From Sphaerochaeta associata (GTDB taxonomy: Bacteria > Spirochaetota > Spirochaetia > Sphaerochaetales > Sphaerochaetaceae): DNA of 64,000 nt. Each line of letters starts with the position of its first letter. Positions within the stretch are counted from its first letter, which is position 1. Location: contig NZ_CP094929.1 of assembly GCF_022869165.1 (NCBI RefSeq), positions 1,860,001 through 1,924,000 of the forward strand, read 5' to 3'. Shown here in pieces: positions 10,026 to 19,504 of the stretch. The notes beneath the pieces were generated by a model, which saw only the letters and a list, made by a program, of their open reading frames with translations, was not told the origin of the DNA and did not search any database. Both the position numbers and the translations under genes were made by a program.

Positions 10026-11921
10026 TTAATAGAGAAATACCGGCTTACTGTTTTCACTGATGTAGGTAGTCTTCGGTTTCAAGGGGAGATACGGCAGCAC
10101 CATGACAACTATCGTTCCTTCCTGGCTGCTCGTAATCTTCAGGTCATACAGCGAGCCAAAGTTGAGGGTGATGCGGTCACGAACGTTACGCAGCCCAACG
10201 CTATGGATGCTTGCACTGTCCTTAAGATCGGAGCGTACACGCATAAGCGTCTGCTCATCGATGCCCTGTCCATTATCGATGACGGTTATGTGTACCTTTT
10301 CTTCCACTTCATGGGCTCTGATGGTGATGATCCCGCCATTCCCAATTTCGTTGAACGCATGCAGAATGCTATTCTCTACAATAGGTTGCAGAATAAATCG
10401 CAAGGTATACAGGTCCAGCAGTTTTTCCTCGACATCCCATACAACACTGAACCGGTCCGAATACCGATAGCGTTGCAAATCGATATAGAGCTGCGCATGT
10501 TCCAGCTCCTTGCGCAGCGTTACATACATCTCCCCATCGCCCATGGAAATCCTGAACAACTTTGCAAGCAGCTTGATCATCTCCACCGCCCGATCATCCT
10601 TCATGCTGATCATGAATCGAATCGTCTCCAGCGTATTGTACAGGAAGTGAGGATTGATCTGAGCCTGCAAGGCTTTCATTTGGGAATCACGGAGCATTAT
10701 GTCAATTCCGTGGCGTTCCAAATCATTAATATTTTTCAGTTTCTTAACGAAGGTATTGAAATATTCGGCGAGCCTTCCTACTTCATCATTCGACCCGATC
10801 GAGAGTGAGCTGAGCAGGTTTACCTCACCTTCGGAGAGTTCTTTGATCTTCTTGGTTATGAGGGTGATGGGCTTAGTAATTCTCCGTCCGATCAGAAAAC
10901 CCAATACCTGGGCAACGATGAGGGAGATACCGAATATTACGATGAAGATACTACGAATTGCATAGAGGCTGCCATAGAAGTCGTGCATGGTAGAACCGAC
11001 GATCACAATCCAGTTCATTTCAGAGATATATTTGAAGTAAGCCAGATGATTGGTTGACTTTCCGGTCTCTGCATCTATCTGTGAGTATTGTATGCGGCCA
11101 TTCCTTTGAAATACCAAATTGACGATATCCTGATGATTCATCAATTGCTTCCCTTCTTCCTTCGGATGCACAACCACCCGGCCGAGATAGTCGACAATAT
11201 AGGGAACGCCTTCTTTACCAACAGGAACGCTGAGCAGCTGCTCCCGAAGGGCCTGCATGTCGACCTGTGCCTGGGAGGTATACATCAGAGCCACTACGTT
11301 GCCGTCTTCATACAGGAGTTGATACCCTGTGAACACCCACTCCTTGTTGATATAGTCGTAATCGCGGCTGTACCACGTACCCTCACGCATCACCAAGGTA
11401 TTCATGGACGAATCGTTGGGGATAAGCCATCCGATACCGTGATACGTACTACTCGATCGATCACTGGAGGAAACACAGAGAAACCCTTCTTTGGTCAGTA
11501 CGAACAAGGATGCGACACCCTCTGTTTTCTGTGCAATTTGATCAACGATGCCATGATTGAGTGAGACATCCTCTGATGCAATGAAAAGAGACGGCGCTTG
11601 GAGCTCATAGGACTTTTCCCGTATCGGATCATAGGCCAGCAGGGGTTTATTCACAGAAGGCCCAACTGCAATGTCATCCCCTATATAGTGCTGTGCAACA
11701 ATAAGATCCTTGATGATCTCACCCCGTTTGTTTTCAATGCTTGTCTCTACAATTTTGGCGATGAGAGCGCTGGAAGTATCGAGATTGGCATCGACATTCT
11801 CGGTGATGACCGTCTCTATCCGAGAATAGGTGATAAAGCTGGCGAAAAGCAGGACCAAGATAATGAGCAGACCGAAAGAGATGCCGAGTTTGGATGACAG
11901 GGGCACAAACCGCTTATTCAT
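10026..11921 (-). CDS. Sensor histidine kinase (YesM/LytS-like, His_kinase family)
   Basis: A 631-residue membrane sensor. One helix at about residues 14-32, a large extracytoplasmic Cache-like region (about 40-310), a second helix (about 320-345), a HAMP segment, then the His_kinase domain with phospho-acceptor His425 in QINPHFLYNT and a GHKL ATPase with DNGQGID. It overlaps the response-regulator gene by 8 nt. Kinases of this class placed beside sugar ABC transporters sense the carbohydrate directly or through the binding protein and control the adjacent operon. Confidence 0.93.
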   Translation of the reverse strand: MNKRFVPLSSKLGISFGLLIILVLLFASFITYSRIETVITENVDANLDTSSALIAKIVETSIENKRGEIIKDLIVAQHYIGDDIAVGPSVNKPLLAYDPIREKSYELQAPSLFIASEDVSLNHGIVDQIAQKTEGVASLFVLTKEGFLCVSSSDRSSSTYHGIGWLIPNDSSMNTLVMREGTWYSRDYDYINKEWVFTGYQLLYEDGNVVALMYTSQAQVDMQALREQLLSVPVGKEGVPYIVDYLGRVVVHPKEEGKQLMNHQDIVNLVFQRNGRIQYSQIDAETGKSTNHLAYFKYISEMNWIVIVGSTMHDFYGSLYAIRSIFIVIFGISLIVAQVLGFLIGRRITKPITLITKKIKELSEGEVNLLSSLSIGSNDEVGRLAEYFNTFVKKLKNINDLERHGIDIMLRDSQMKALQAQINPHFLYNTLETIRFMISMKDDRAVEMIKLLAKLFRISMGDGEMYVTLRKELEHAQLYIDLQRYRYSDRFSVVWDVEEKLLDLYTLRFILQPIVENSILHAFNEIGNGGIITIRAHEVEEKVHITVIDNGQGIDEQTLMRVRSDLKDSASIHSVGLRNVRDRITLNFGSLYDLKITSSQEGTIVVMVLPYLPLKPKTTYISENSKPVFLY

Positions 11922-13494
11922 CGTGGCCGACCTTGCGATACTCTAACGGAGTGAGAGATGTACAACGTTTGAATACGTCGCTGAAATAGTGTTGGTCGTT
12001 GAACCCTACTGCAGCTGCTACTTCGTATATTTTTGCGTTGGTTGACCGAAGCAATCGTTTGGCTTCATGAATCTGTTTTTCCAGAAGATACTCTTTGAAA
12101 TTGACCCCGACCTCACGCTTGAACAGTTTGCTGAGATAGGTGGCTGTAAGGCCGAGTTCTCGAGCAAGTTCATCAAGACTGATGACATTCTGAAATCCTT
12201 GATCGATGCGTTGCAGGGCATCGCGAATACTTTTGCTGTAACAGGTGCTCTTGTGGTTTTCAATCTTCTGGCAGGAAAGAAGTCCGAGCATGATGGCAAG
12301 ATACTGTGTCCGTCTAGCCGTAAGGCAATATTCAAATAAGGGAAGTACAGAATCAAAGTATTGGGAAATGGAGTCAAAGGAGGCTCCACAGGCGAGAACT
12401 GATGCCTTCAGAGCGCTCATATACTCCGTAAGATACGCCATTGCCGAGTTGAAATGCTTCTTTTCCAGCGTTTCAAACAGCTGCTCTTTCTCTTGAATGG
12501 ATCCTTGTTTCTTGTGAATGCACATCTCCTTTGCCAATTGGACAGGGTCAGGCAGAGTGATGTACTGAGCATCAGAACGGACGTGATGATACGCTAAGGT
12601 GCCAACCTCTCCTATCGACGCGTTCCAAAACAATGCGTCCGCTTGGGAAAGCCATAGGGAAAGCTGGTCATCAGGCCAACCATCCAGATTGTCGACGGTA
12701 CATCCCAGTCCCATAAGTGCCACGGGAAATTCTTGGGAGGTATGTGCCTTCAGAGATTGAAATAGCGCAGCTATCTTCTCTTCTGCTACCGCTTTTTCAC
12801 AGGTAAAAATACAAAGATAGCGTTGATTGTGTAGTTTGAGTACTACAAGATCTTCCAAATCCAGATACGGTTCAAACATTTCATATCGGGGAAAAGAAGT
12901 AGACTCTATATCCGTATTAACCGCCGCCTTGAACAGCTGCTCTGTGGGGAGCAGCTGCAGAAGCAACATCGCAACGGCACACTGTTTGTTTTGTTGTTTC
13001 CAGGAGAGGAACTCCCTTGCATCCTGTAGTTGCATCTTTCCTGCAATAAGGTGAGAAAGCTCTTCCTGGACTATGATCTTCTGCATTTTTTGCAAAGAGG
13101 CCTTTCTTGTTCGGATCTTATCCAACTCATCACGTAAATGGGTAAATACGTCTACAATCTCTTCCTCTGCACAGGGCTTGAGCAAGTAGTGGTACACTCC
13201 ATAGCGAATTGCATTTTGGGCATAGGAAAAATTGTCGTAACCACTGAGAATCACGACACGGGTCTCTGGATAGTTCAATTTGATGAGACGGGCGAGCTCA
13301 ATGCCTGAAACACGGGGCATCCGTATGTCAGCGAGAACAACATCAACAGCAGCCTTTTCAAGGAAACGCAATGCATCTTCACCGGATGCAACCGCAGCGG
13401 CGATCGAGTATCCGAGAGCTTGCCACGAGACTACCTGCTTCAATCCTTCACGAATTACAGCCTCATCATCGACTATCAGAATGGAATAAGCCAT
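11914..13494 (-). CDS. Response regulator with AraC-type DNA-binding domain (YesN-like)
   Basis: A 526-residue regulator. The N-terminal receiver has DDE at 9-11 and phospho-acceptor Asp56 in LADIRMP; a long middle linker follows; the C-terminal ~100 residues have two helix-turn-helices of AraC type (LGLTATYLSKLFKREVG and VGFNDQHYFSDVFKR). It is the first gene of the sugar locus and is predicted to activate the operon after phosphorylation by the kinase. No Shine-Dalgarno is seen; the -10 hexamer ends 6 nt before ATG, suggesting a leaderless mRNA. Confidence 0.93.
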   Translation of the reverse strand: MAYSILIVDDEAVIREGLKQVVSWQALGYSIAAAVASGEDALRFLEKAAVDVVLADIRMPRVSGIELARLIKLNYPETRVVILSGYDNFSYAQNAIRYGVYHYLLKPCAEEEIVDVFTHLRDELDKIRTRKASLQKMQKIIVQEELSHLIAGKMQLQDAREFLSWKQQNKQCAVAMLLLQLLPTEQLFKAAVNTDIESTSFPRYEMFEPYLDLEDLVVLKLHNQRYLCIFTCEKAVAEEKIAALFQSLKAHTSQEFPVALMGLGCTVDNLDGWPDDQLSLWLSQADALFWNASIGEVGTLAYHHVRSDAQYITLPDPVQLAKEMCIHKKQGSIQEKEQLFETLEKKHFNSAMAYLTEYMSALKASVLACGASFDSISQYFDSVLPLFEYCLTARRTQYLAIMLGLLSCQKIENHKSTCYSKSIRDALQRIDQGFQNVISLDELARELGLTATYLSKLFKREVGVNFKEYLLEKQIHEAKRLLRSTNAKIYEVAAAVGFNDQHYFSDVFKRCTSLTPLEYRKVGHDE

Positions 13495-13500
13495 GGTAGG

Positions 13501-13529
13501 ATTATAAAGTACCTATGCGCTGGGCACAA
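13501..13529 (-). promoter_or_regulatory. Promoter of the response regulator gene
   Basis: On the minus strand TTGTGC, 17 nt, TATAAT, then six bases to the ATG at 13494. The -10 is a perfect consensus. With a usual start 6-8 nt after the -10, transcription would begin at or next to the A of ATG. Confidence 0.6.
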
Positions 13530-13625
13530 CAATGATATGCGGTTTGTATGCTAAAGAGCATCTATTAAGGTTCCAACGACAAGAGTGACGCACACTACGG
13601 TAATTGTGATGCAAGGAGATGAGGA

Positions 13626-14582
13626 ATGCATCGAGTACTTTCTTGGCTTCTTGGTGGCGATGTCTCAATCCAATATCAGACTCACAGAGATCTTCTGCAA
13701 AGTGAAGGAATGCTTCTAGAGCACCTGCAACAGAGAATTGAGACCGAGGGGTTTGGGTCTCAGTTGCTTTCTGCAAGAAATACAAGCGGACATTGGGGGC
13801 TTTGGTACTATCAACCCAAGTGGACCAGTACACATTACACGCTTTGCGACCTGAAGAGCCTTTGCCTTGCACCGTCAAATCTCATAGCTGCAGAAATGGT
13901 TGAACGAGCCCTTAGTGAATGCCAGCTTCCCGATGGCGGACTGAACTTCGCAAAGAGCAACTTGCCAAGCGATATGGCTGTGAATGGCATGTTCTTGGAG
14001 TATGCATCCTATTTTTGCCCCAAAGATTCCCGCCTATCGCCTCTTGTTTCCTGCATACTCACCCATCATAAACGTGACGGTGGCTTCAGCTGGGACAATG
14101 AGTCGTTGACAAGCGACCCTCATACCACCCTGTGTGTGTTGGAAGGACTCTATTCCTACATGTGCTCTACCCGAAATGCGGAATCAGTTGGAACCATCAT
14201 CGATGCAGCCCTGCAATGGTTGTATGAGAGAAATCTTTGTATCGGTGAAGATCGGCGATACACCCGGTTGGCATTTCCTCATCGGTATCGATACGACCTG
14301 CTTCGATTTCTTGAGTTCGCAGCAAGAGCTGACATTCCCTGGAACGAGAACATCGAAAAAGCAGTAACTTGGTTGGTGAACAAACAGCTCGATGGGGTAT
14401 GGAATTTGGAACTTGTACATCCAGGAAAGGTTCATGTACAGTTTGAGCCGGTGAAGCAACCAAGCAGGTTCATCACCCTCAAAGCCTTGAGCATCCTCAA
14501 CTTTTATGCATCCGATTCGAAGACGGCTGCAAAGGCATGGAATATGTTTGTTCGGGAGACGGATGCCGGTGCCTTCACCTGA
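13626..14582 (+). CDS. Prenyltransferase/squalene-cyclase-like alpha/alpha-toroid protein
   Basis: A 318-residue protein without signal peptide or membrane helix. It has repeated pieces of the terpenoid-cyclase toroid: GHWGLWYYQPKWTSTHYTL, LPDGGLNF, KRDGGFSWDNE, LDGVWNLEL. These resemble the prenyltransferase/squalene oxidase repeat, but I do not see a DxDD or VxDCTA cyclase motif. ATG has AAGGAG upstream. It is transcribed divergently from the sugar regulator and alone. The fold guess is fair; the function is unknown. Confidence 0.75.
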   Translation: MHRVLSWLLGGDVSIQYQTHRDLLQSEGMLLEHLQQRIETEGFGSQLLSARNTSGHWGLWYYQPKWTSTHYTLCDLKSLCLAPSNLIAAEMVERALSECQLPDGGLNFAKSNLPSDMAVNGMFLEYASYFCPKDSRLSPLVSCILTHHKRDGGFSWDNESLTSDPHTTLCVLEGLYSYMCSTRNAESVGTIIDAALQWLYERNLCIGEDRRYTRLAFPHRYRYDLLRFLEFAARADIPWNENIEKAVTWLVNKQLDGVWNLELVHPGKVHVQFEPVKQPSRFITLKALSILNFYASDSKTAAKAWNMFVRETDAGAFT

Positions 14583-14608
14583 AAGCACCGGCAAATGGTT
14601 ACAGTCTC

Positions 14609-16615
14609 TTAGCGCCGTGCCATCATGTCATGCAGGCCGCCGCCGTTCTCCACGTTTGTGAAGCCCATCTGCTTGAGCATGCGCATGCCGTAGCTGGAGC
14701 GGGCTCCCGATGCGCAGTAGATGAGAATCTCTCGATTCTTATCCTCAATCGTCTGTGCCCACTCAGCAAGACTGTCCAATCCTACGTTGATCGCTCCCGG
14801 ATACGCTCCCATGGCAAACTCCATCGGCGTACGTACGTCGAGGATAAGCGGACCATGCTCATCGGCTTCACAGGCACTCTCTGTACCCAAGCCTTCTGAA
14901 GCGTCTTCTTTTCTCTCATTGACGGTCTTTCTCTCGGTTGGGAACAAGCCCACACTCAGGTGCTCGAACCCGACTGCCCGAGCATGGCGCTCCAAACTGA
15001 TATACCCGCCGCTGAGGTTGTACACCTTGTCAAACCCGGCTCCCTTGAGCATTCTGAGGGCAACGTGGCCTTTCTGACCGTCATCGCTGATCAAAAGAAT
15101 GGTGTGCTCCTTGGGTATCCGGTCAAGGTTTTCGCGCAGCACGTTCTGGCTGAGGTTGTTCGTACCACGCAGGTTCGCCTTTGCGTAGCTGATGGGATCA
15201 CGAAGATCGATGGCGATCGGAGTCTGTTCAAGTACAAACTGCTCAAACTCCTGGGCAAGGATGGAGGGGCTGAAACCGGTTTGCTTGTTAATGGCTGTGA
15301 AGGCTGCCATGTTCACCGGACCATTGGGAGAGTTGAACGGAGGGGCGTAGGCGAGGTCGAGTTCTGCAAGGTCTTCGATGGTCAGTCCGCCTGCTATTGC
15401 TGTAGTCAATACGTCGATTCGCTTGTCCACACCCACCCTTCCGGCGACCTGGGCTCCAAGGACCTTCTTCGATGCCTTATCCCAAATCAACATCAGGCTC
15501 ACTTTCTCCGATCCCGGATAGTAGGCGGTATGGCTGGCCTTGTGTACAACCACCGCATCGGCATCGAAGCCGGCATCCTTGGCTCCCTTCAAGCTCAAAC
15601 CGGTGGAACCTGCTGCAACCTCAAAGACTTTTACAATGGAGGAACCCATCGCCCCCTTGTACACATGATCGCCTCCTAGTGCATTTTCTGCGGCAATGCG
15701 TCCCTGCCTGTTGGCCGGACCTGCCAGAGGAAGGCGTACCGTGTTTCCAGATACTGTCTGATGGATTTCAATCATATCTCCGGCTGCATAAATGGACGGG
15801 TCGCTGGTGCGCAGATGCTCATCCACCTTAAGGCCGCCGCAGGAGCCCAGTTCAAGGTTTGCCTCTTTTACCAGTTGCAGGGTAGGCCTTACTCCTACTG
15901 AAAGCAGGACAAAATCAGTGTCTACGGCAGTTCCGTCGTTGAGCCGTACACAGGTATCCTCCACGGCTTGCAGCGACTTGCCTAATTTCAGCTTGACGCC
16001 ATAGTCCTGCAGCTCCTTGGTAAGCATGCCGGCAAACTCCCCTTCAAGGTTGGGCATGACCTGGCCGGCCATTTCCACCAGGGTAACAGCTATGCCGCGC
16101 TTGGATAGTGCTTCCACCATCTCAAGGCCGATGAAACCGCCTCCGACTACGACCGCCTTTTTGGGCTCCTTTTCGGTGATGTATCGATCCATGCGGTCCA
16201 TGTCATCGAGCGTCCACAACTGAAAAACATGACTCTTATCTACGCCGGGAAGTGGGGGAACGATGGGTTTGCCTCCCTGGGCAAGAATGAGTGCATCGTA
16301 CGGAAATAGTGATTCTTCACCGGTCTGGGTATTGCGTGCCTTGACTTGCTTGGTTTCTCGGTCGATGGAGAGAGCCTGGGTATTGGTATGTACCTTGACC
16401 CGATACTGGTCATGGAATGTTTCCTCGCTCGCCAGGATCAACGATGAACGATAGGCTATGTCCCTTCCAAGATAATAGGGAAGCCCGCAGTTGGCAAACG
16501 ATACGTCCGCTCCTGCTTCCAACAAGGTAATAGTGACATCGTTGTCAAGTCTTCGAGCTCTGGCGGCAGCAGTAGCTCCGGCTGCAACCCCACCGATTAT
16601 TAAAAGATTTTTCAT
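14609..16615 (-). CDS. CoA-disulfide reductase-like flavoprotein with two rhodanese domains
   Basis: Predicted 668 residues from the ATG at 16615, preceded by GAGGAG. The FAD/NAD disulfide oxidoreductase part (about 1-450) has the FAD loop IIGGVAAGATAAARARR, redox Cys43 in FANCGLPYYLG, an NAD loop (VVVGGGFIGLEM) and YAAGDM. Two rhodanese domains follow. The second keeps the Cys loop (YCASGARSS); the first has ISDDGQKG, where Ser stands in place of the catalytic Cys. Family members reduce CoA disulfides or persulfides, and the fused rhodanese carries persulfide sulfur. The start has its own promoter at 16641-16669. Confidence 0.92.
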   Translation of the reverse strand: MKNLLIIGGVAAGATAAARARRLDNDVTITLLEAGADVSFANCGLPYYLGRDIAYRSSLILASEETFHDQYRVKVHTNTQALSIDRETKQVKARNTQTGEESLFPYDALILAQGGKPIVPPLPGVDKSHVFQLWTLDDMDRMDRYITEKEPKKAVVVGGGFIGLEMVEALSKRGIAVTLVEMAGQVMPNLEGEFAGMLTKELQDYGVKLKLGKSLQAVEDTCVRLNDGTAVDTDFVLLSVGVRPTLQLVKEANLELGSCGGLKVDEHLRTSDPSIYAAGDMIEIHQTVSGNTVRLPLAGPANRQGRIAAENALGGDHVYKGAMGSSIVKVFEVAAGSTGLSLKGAKDAGFDADAVVVHKASHTAYYPGSEKVSLMLIWDKASKKVLGAQVAGRVGVDKRIDVLTTAIAGGLTIEDLAELDLAYAPPFNSPNGPVNMAAFTAINKQTGFSPSILAQEFEQFVLEQTPIAIDLRDPISYAKANLRGTNNLSQNVLRENLDRIPKEHTILLISDDGQKGHVALRMLKGAGFDKVYNLSGGYISLERHARAVGFEHLSVGLFPTERKTVNERKEDASEGLGTESACEADEHGPLILDVRTPMEFAMGAYPGAINVGLDSLAEWAQTIEDKNREILIYCASGARSSYGMRMLKQMGFTNVENGGGLHDMMARR

Positions 16616-16640
16616 CAACTTCTCCTCTGGTAACGCTCCG

Positions 16641-16669
16641 AATATAGTATATTTAGTTGCTAGTGGCAA
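16641..16669 (-). promoter_or_regulatory. Promoter of the CoA-disulfide reductase-like gene
   Basis: On the minus strand TTGCCA, 17 nt, TATATT, ending 26 nt before the ATG at 16615. The AT-rich -10 area (16641-16653) is itself a near palindrome, which could be a repressor site. Confidence 0.5.
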
Positions 16670-16831
16670 GTATTATGCAAAGGTTTTTATCTTCTGCATT
16701 CAATCACTTGAAGAACTATACAGAGTTGTTGGCGAGTTGTTGGAGATTCGTGGAGTTGGTAATAATACCCTTGCAGGATAGCTCCACCATCATGAATATT
16801 GGCGTACATTTAACCTAGAGGGAGACTTCCA

Positions 16832-18583
16832 ATGAAACAGGGAAAACCAAAGATTGTGATCAGCATGCTGCTCATCCTGATTATGCTGTTCACTAGCTGC
16901 ACTACTGCATCCAACCAGACAATCATCGCACAGGAATCGACGCTTGCCGATGTCGAATCATCGTCAATCTTTACCGTCGACCCCGCACCTTACCGGGCTT
17001 CAGTCTCTTCTCCGCTTCAAGCTCAAACATACTATGATGAGCAGGACATCGTGGATGCTTCGAGTTTTCAGGCGGTGTACATTGACGTAAATCAGAAAGA
17101 TGCGGTGATTGAGGGAGTATCGGCAACCTGGGCAGAGGAAGGAAACCTCACCATCACCCATGATGGCAGCGATCTCATTAATTATATCCTTAGTGGACAG
17201 ATGGATGGCACGGTAGTAATTGCAAACAACCAGGCTCCGTACATGGTAACACTGAACGGGGTCAAGATTACCGGCACCACGCTTCCCGCCCTGCAATTGG
17301 CAGGTTCAGAGAAGGCATTTCTCGTCCTCGCCGATGCAAGCGTAAACATACTCTCAGATACCCCGGAGAACAGCAAAAAAGGGGTGCTCACGGCAGCGGG
17401 GGATGTAATAGTTTCGGGCAATGGATCACTTGAGGCCAGTGCATACAAGAAACATGTTCTGAAAATTGATGGAACCTTGAGAATTCTGGGCGGCAATGTG
17501 CATCTCAGGACGACAGAAAATGCAGAGGGCAATGCCATCAGTGTTGATAAGGCGTTCATCATGGATGACGGGTCTATGACCATTGAAGCGAACGGCTCGG
17601 TTTACGGAGAGGAAAGCAAAGGCATCAAGGTCAATGGAGTGGAGGAAGAAGGCACTGCAAACGGCTTTGCGGTAGTCAACGGGGGAACCCTTACCATCAC
17701 ATCCGTAGGCAAGGCCCTCACTGCAGGCTGGGACAGGGATGAGGATGCAGAGACCGCAACGACGAGCGACGACCCGACTCCCAATGTAATCATCAACAAT
17801 GGTGTGATTACGCTTACCACGACCGGCAAGCCGTATGAGGTGAGCGAGGATGAGTCGCTTAGTCCCGAGGGGCTTGAGGCAAAAGAGCACCTGATCATCA
17901 ACGGCGGCCTGATCCAGGTCTCCGCAACCGACGATGCATTGAACGCCGGCTCCAGCATAGAGATCAATGGCGGCCTGTTGTTCGCCTACAGCAGTCAAGC
18001 CGACGGCCTCGATTCCAACGGAACCGTCGAAGTCAACGGCGGGACCATCATCGCCCTCGGTTCCCGTGCACCGGAAACTGCAATAGATTGCGACAACAAT
18101 CAGAACTTCACCTATCGCGGTGGTACCATTGTTGCCATCGGAGGTGCTGCAAACAATACTCCGCTTGCACAAGAGACATCAGGTTATGTAATTACCTACG
18201 GTGGAAAACTGGAATCCGGGGCTGCCTTGTCTCTGTTGAATGCACAGAACGAACACGTGCTGGCCTACAGCATCCCTTCGTATTATTCAGAAGGCCAAGC
18301 CCTCCTGCTTGCCTCTGATGAGTTGCAAGCCGGCCAGGCATTCACCCTATTGGTCGGTGGAAAGCTCACCGACGGAAACCATTTCAACGGCCTTGCATTG
18401 GGACAACCTGTGTATGATGGAGGAGAGCAGCTGCAAGCTGAAATAACTTCAAGGGTCTCCCATGTTGGAGAAGCCTTGCGCTCCATGGGATTTGGAGGTA
18501 ATCGACCTGAACCTCCCGAAGGGTTTGGAGGCGAAAGGCCTGATTTCCCTGAAGGGTTCGGACCTCCAATGTTCAAGCAATAA
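16832..18583 (+). CDS. Lipoprotein with carbohydrate-binding-like beta-helical repeats (DUF4353-like)
   Basis: A 583-residue protein. Start ATG with GAGGGAG upstream. The signal peptide ends in a lipobox, LFTSC, near residue 25, so a lipid-anchored envelope protein is predicted. The body has many short repeats with NGG turns (INGGLIQVSATDDALNAGSS, INGGLLFAYSSQADGLDSNG, VNGGTIIALG) as in right-handed beta-helices of the DUF4353 carbohydrate-binding family. The C-terminal tail is rich in Pro, Gly and Glu with tandem PEGFGGERP and PEGFGPP. Binding target unknown; a strong terminator follows. Confidence 0.85.
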   Translation: MKQGKPKIVISMLLILIMLFTSCTTASNQTIIAQESTLADVESSSIFTVDPAPYRASVSSPLQAQTYYDEQDIVDASSFQAVYIDVNQKDAVIEGVSATWAEEGNLTITHDGSDLINYILSGQMDGTVVIANNQAPYMVTLNGVKITGTTLPALQLAGSEKAFLVLADASVNILSDTPENSKKGVLTAAGDVIVSGNGSLEASAYKKHVLKIDGTLRILGGNVHLRTTENAEGNAISVDKAFIMDDGSMTIEANGSVYGEESKGIKVNGVEEEGTANGFAVVNGGTLTITSVGKALTAGWDRDEDAETATTSDDPTPNVIINNGVITLTTTGKPYEVSEDESLSPEGLEAKEHLIINGGLIQVSATDDALNAGSSIEINGGLLFAYSSQADGLDSNGTVEVNGGTIIALGSRAPETAIDCDNNQNFTYRGGTIVAIGGAANNTPLAQETSGYVITYGGKLESGAALSLLNAQNEHVLAYSIPSYYSEGQALLLASDELQAGQAFTLLVGGKLTDGNHFNGLALGQPVYDGGEQLQAEITSRVSHVGEALRSMGFGGNRPEPPEGFGGERPDFPEGFGPPMFKQ

Positions 18584-18594
18584 GCTGGATGAGC

Positions 18595-18627
18595 AACCCC
18601 TCTTTTAGGGAAAAGGAGGGGTTTTCT
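18595..18627 (+). terminator. Rho-independent terminator after the lipoprotein gene
   Basis: Arm 18595-18606 (AACCCCTCTTTT) pairs with 18611-18623 with one bulged G, then TTTTCT. It lies 12 nt after the stop at 18583. Confidence 0.8.
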
Positions 18628-18679
18628 CACTGCCAAATTGCAGCAGAGGGTATACACTGAAGCAAGGAGTTGCAACACC

Positions 18680-19318
18680 ATGGCCTCTTGCTTGAATTTG
18701 CTTTCCTTACTCATCAGTTCGCTTGGGTTCTCCCTCTTCTACGGTCTTTCAGTTAGTCCCGCTCGATTGGCACGAACGAAAGGAGAGAAGGCGTATCGGC
18801 TTGCAGCCCGTTACCGATTGATCTGTTCGGTATGCATGAGTATTGCCTTCATCAATTTCATCCTCTACCGCATTCTGCCCGTCTCCTCCGATCCACTGTC
18901 GCCGACGTTCCCATGGCCCTACCCGATCAGCGTTGCGGTCGCCGCAGCTTTGGCCCTGCCTGCCGGCATGCTCTTGGTCAGTGCACTCAAAGCAGCGGGA
19001 AAAGAGACTCTCGTTCCCAAGAAAGAGCATGAGCTCTATCGGGGTATCTATGAGAAAATCCGTCATCCGCAGGCCATCGGCGAGCTGGCTTTTTGGTATG
19101 TGACCGCACTCTTGCTTGATTCTCCGTTTCTCATCCTGGTTGCTGTGCTGTATACGCCCATCTGGATAGTGTGGTGTTTTCTTGAGGAATGGGACCTGTC
19201 GATCAGGTATGGAGAGGAGTACCTGCGGTATCAAGCAAGAACAGGTATGTTCATTCCCAAACGCAAGCATGGGGGTTCTCCCAGCAATACTGGTTGGGAC
19301 AGAAAACATCGTACCTGA
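18680..19318 (+). CDS. Isoprenylcysteine carboxyl methyltransferase-like membrane protein
   Basis: Predicted 212 residues from the ATG at 18680, chosen for AAGGAG 10 nt upstream; the open frame begins earlier at 18638. Several hydrophobic helices are followed by the C-terminal pattern of ICMT/PEMT-type methyltransferases: GIYEKIRHPQAIGE, then EEWDLSIRYGEEYLRYQARTG. In this fold the RHPxY-like segment and the E-x-x-L...YG-x-E-Y-x-x-Y segment bind S-adenosylmethionine. The bacterial substrate is unknown. It is an isolated gene. Confidence 0.85.
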   Translation: MASCLNLLSLLISSLGFSLFYGLSVSPARLARTKGEKAYRLAARYRLICSVCMSIAFINFILYRILPVSSDPLSPTFPWPYPISVAVAAALALPAGMLLVSALKAAGKETLVPKKEHELYRGIYEKIRHPQAIGELAFWYVTALLLDSPFLILVAVLYTPIWIVWCFLEEWDLSIRYGEEYLRYQARTGMFIPKRKHGGSPSNTGWDRKHRT

Positions 19319-19504
19319 TTAGAGGTTTGCTCTGCATCTTGCATATCCAGTGCCATACAGCAATTGTTTTCTGTCAAGACAATTTGTGATACATCACTGT
19401 ATCTTTCAGACATTATTGTTAATCTGATAGTATGATATCTTGCAATTATTAACCATTAAATGTATTGTTTTTGAAAGAAGAAAATAGGCGTATGTATAGC
19501 TCTA

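Noticed and set aside
14565-14592. Perfect 8-bp inverted repeat at the end of the alpha/alpha-toroid gene
   Set aside because: Spans the stop codon, 12-nt loop, no T-run on either strand; too weak to call a terminator.
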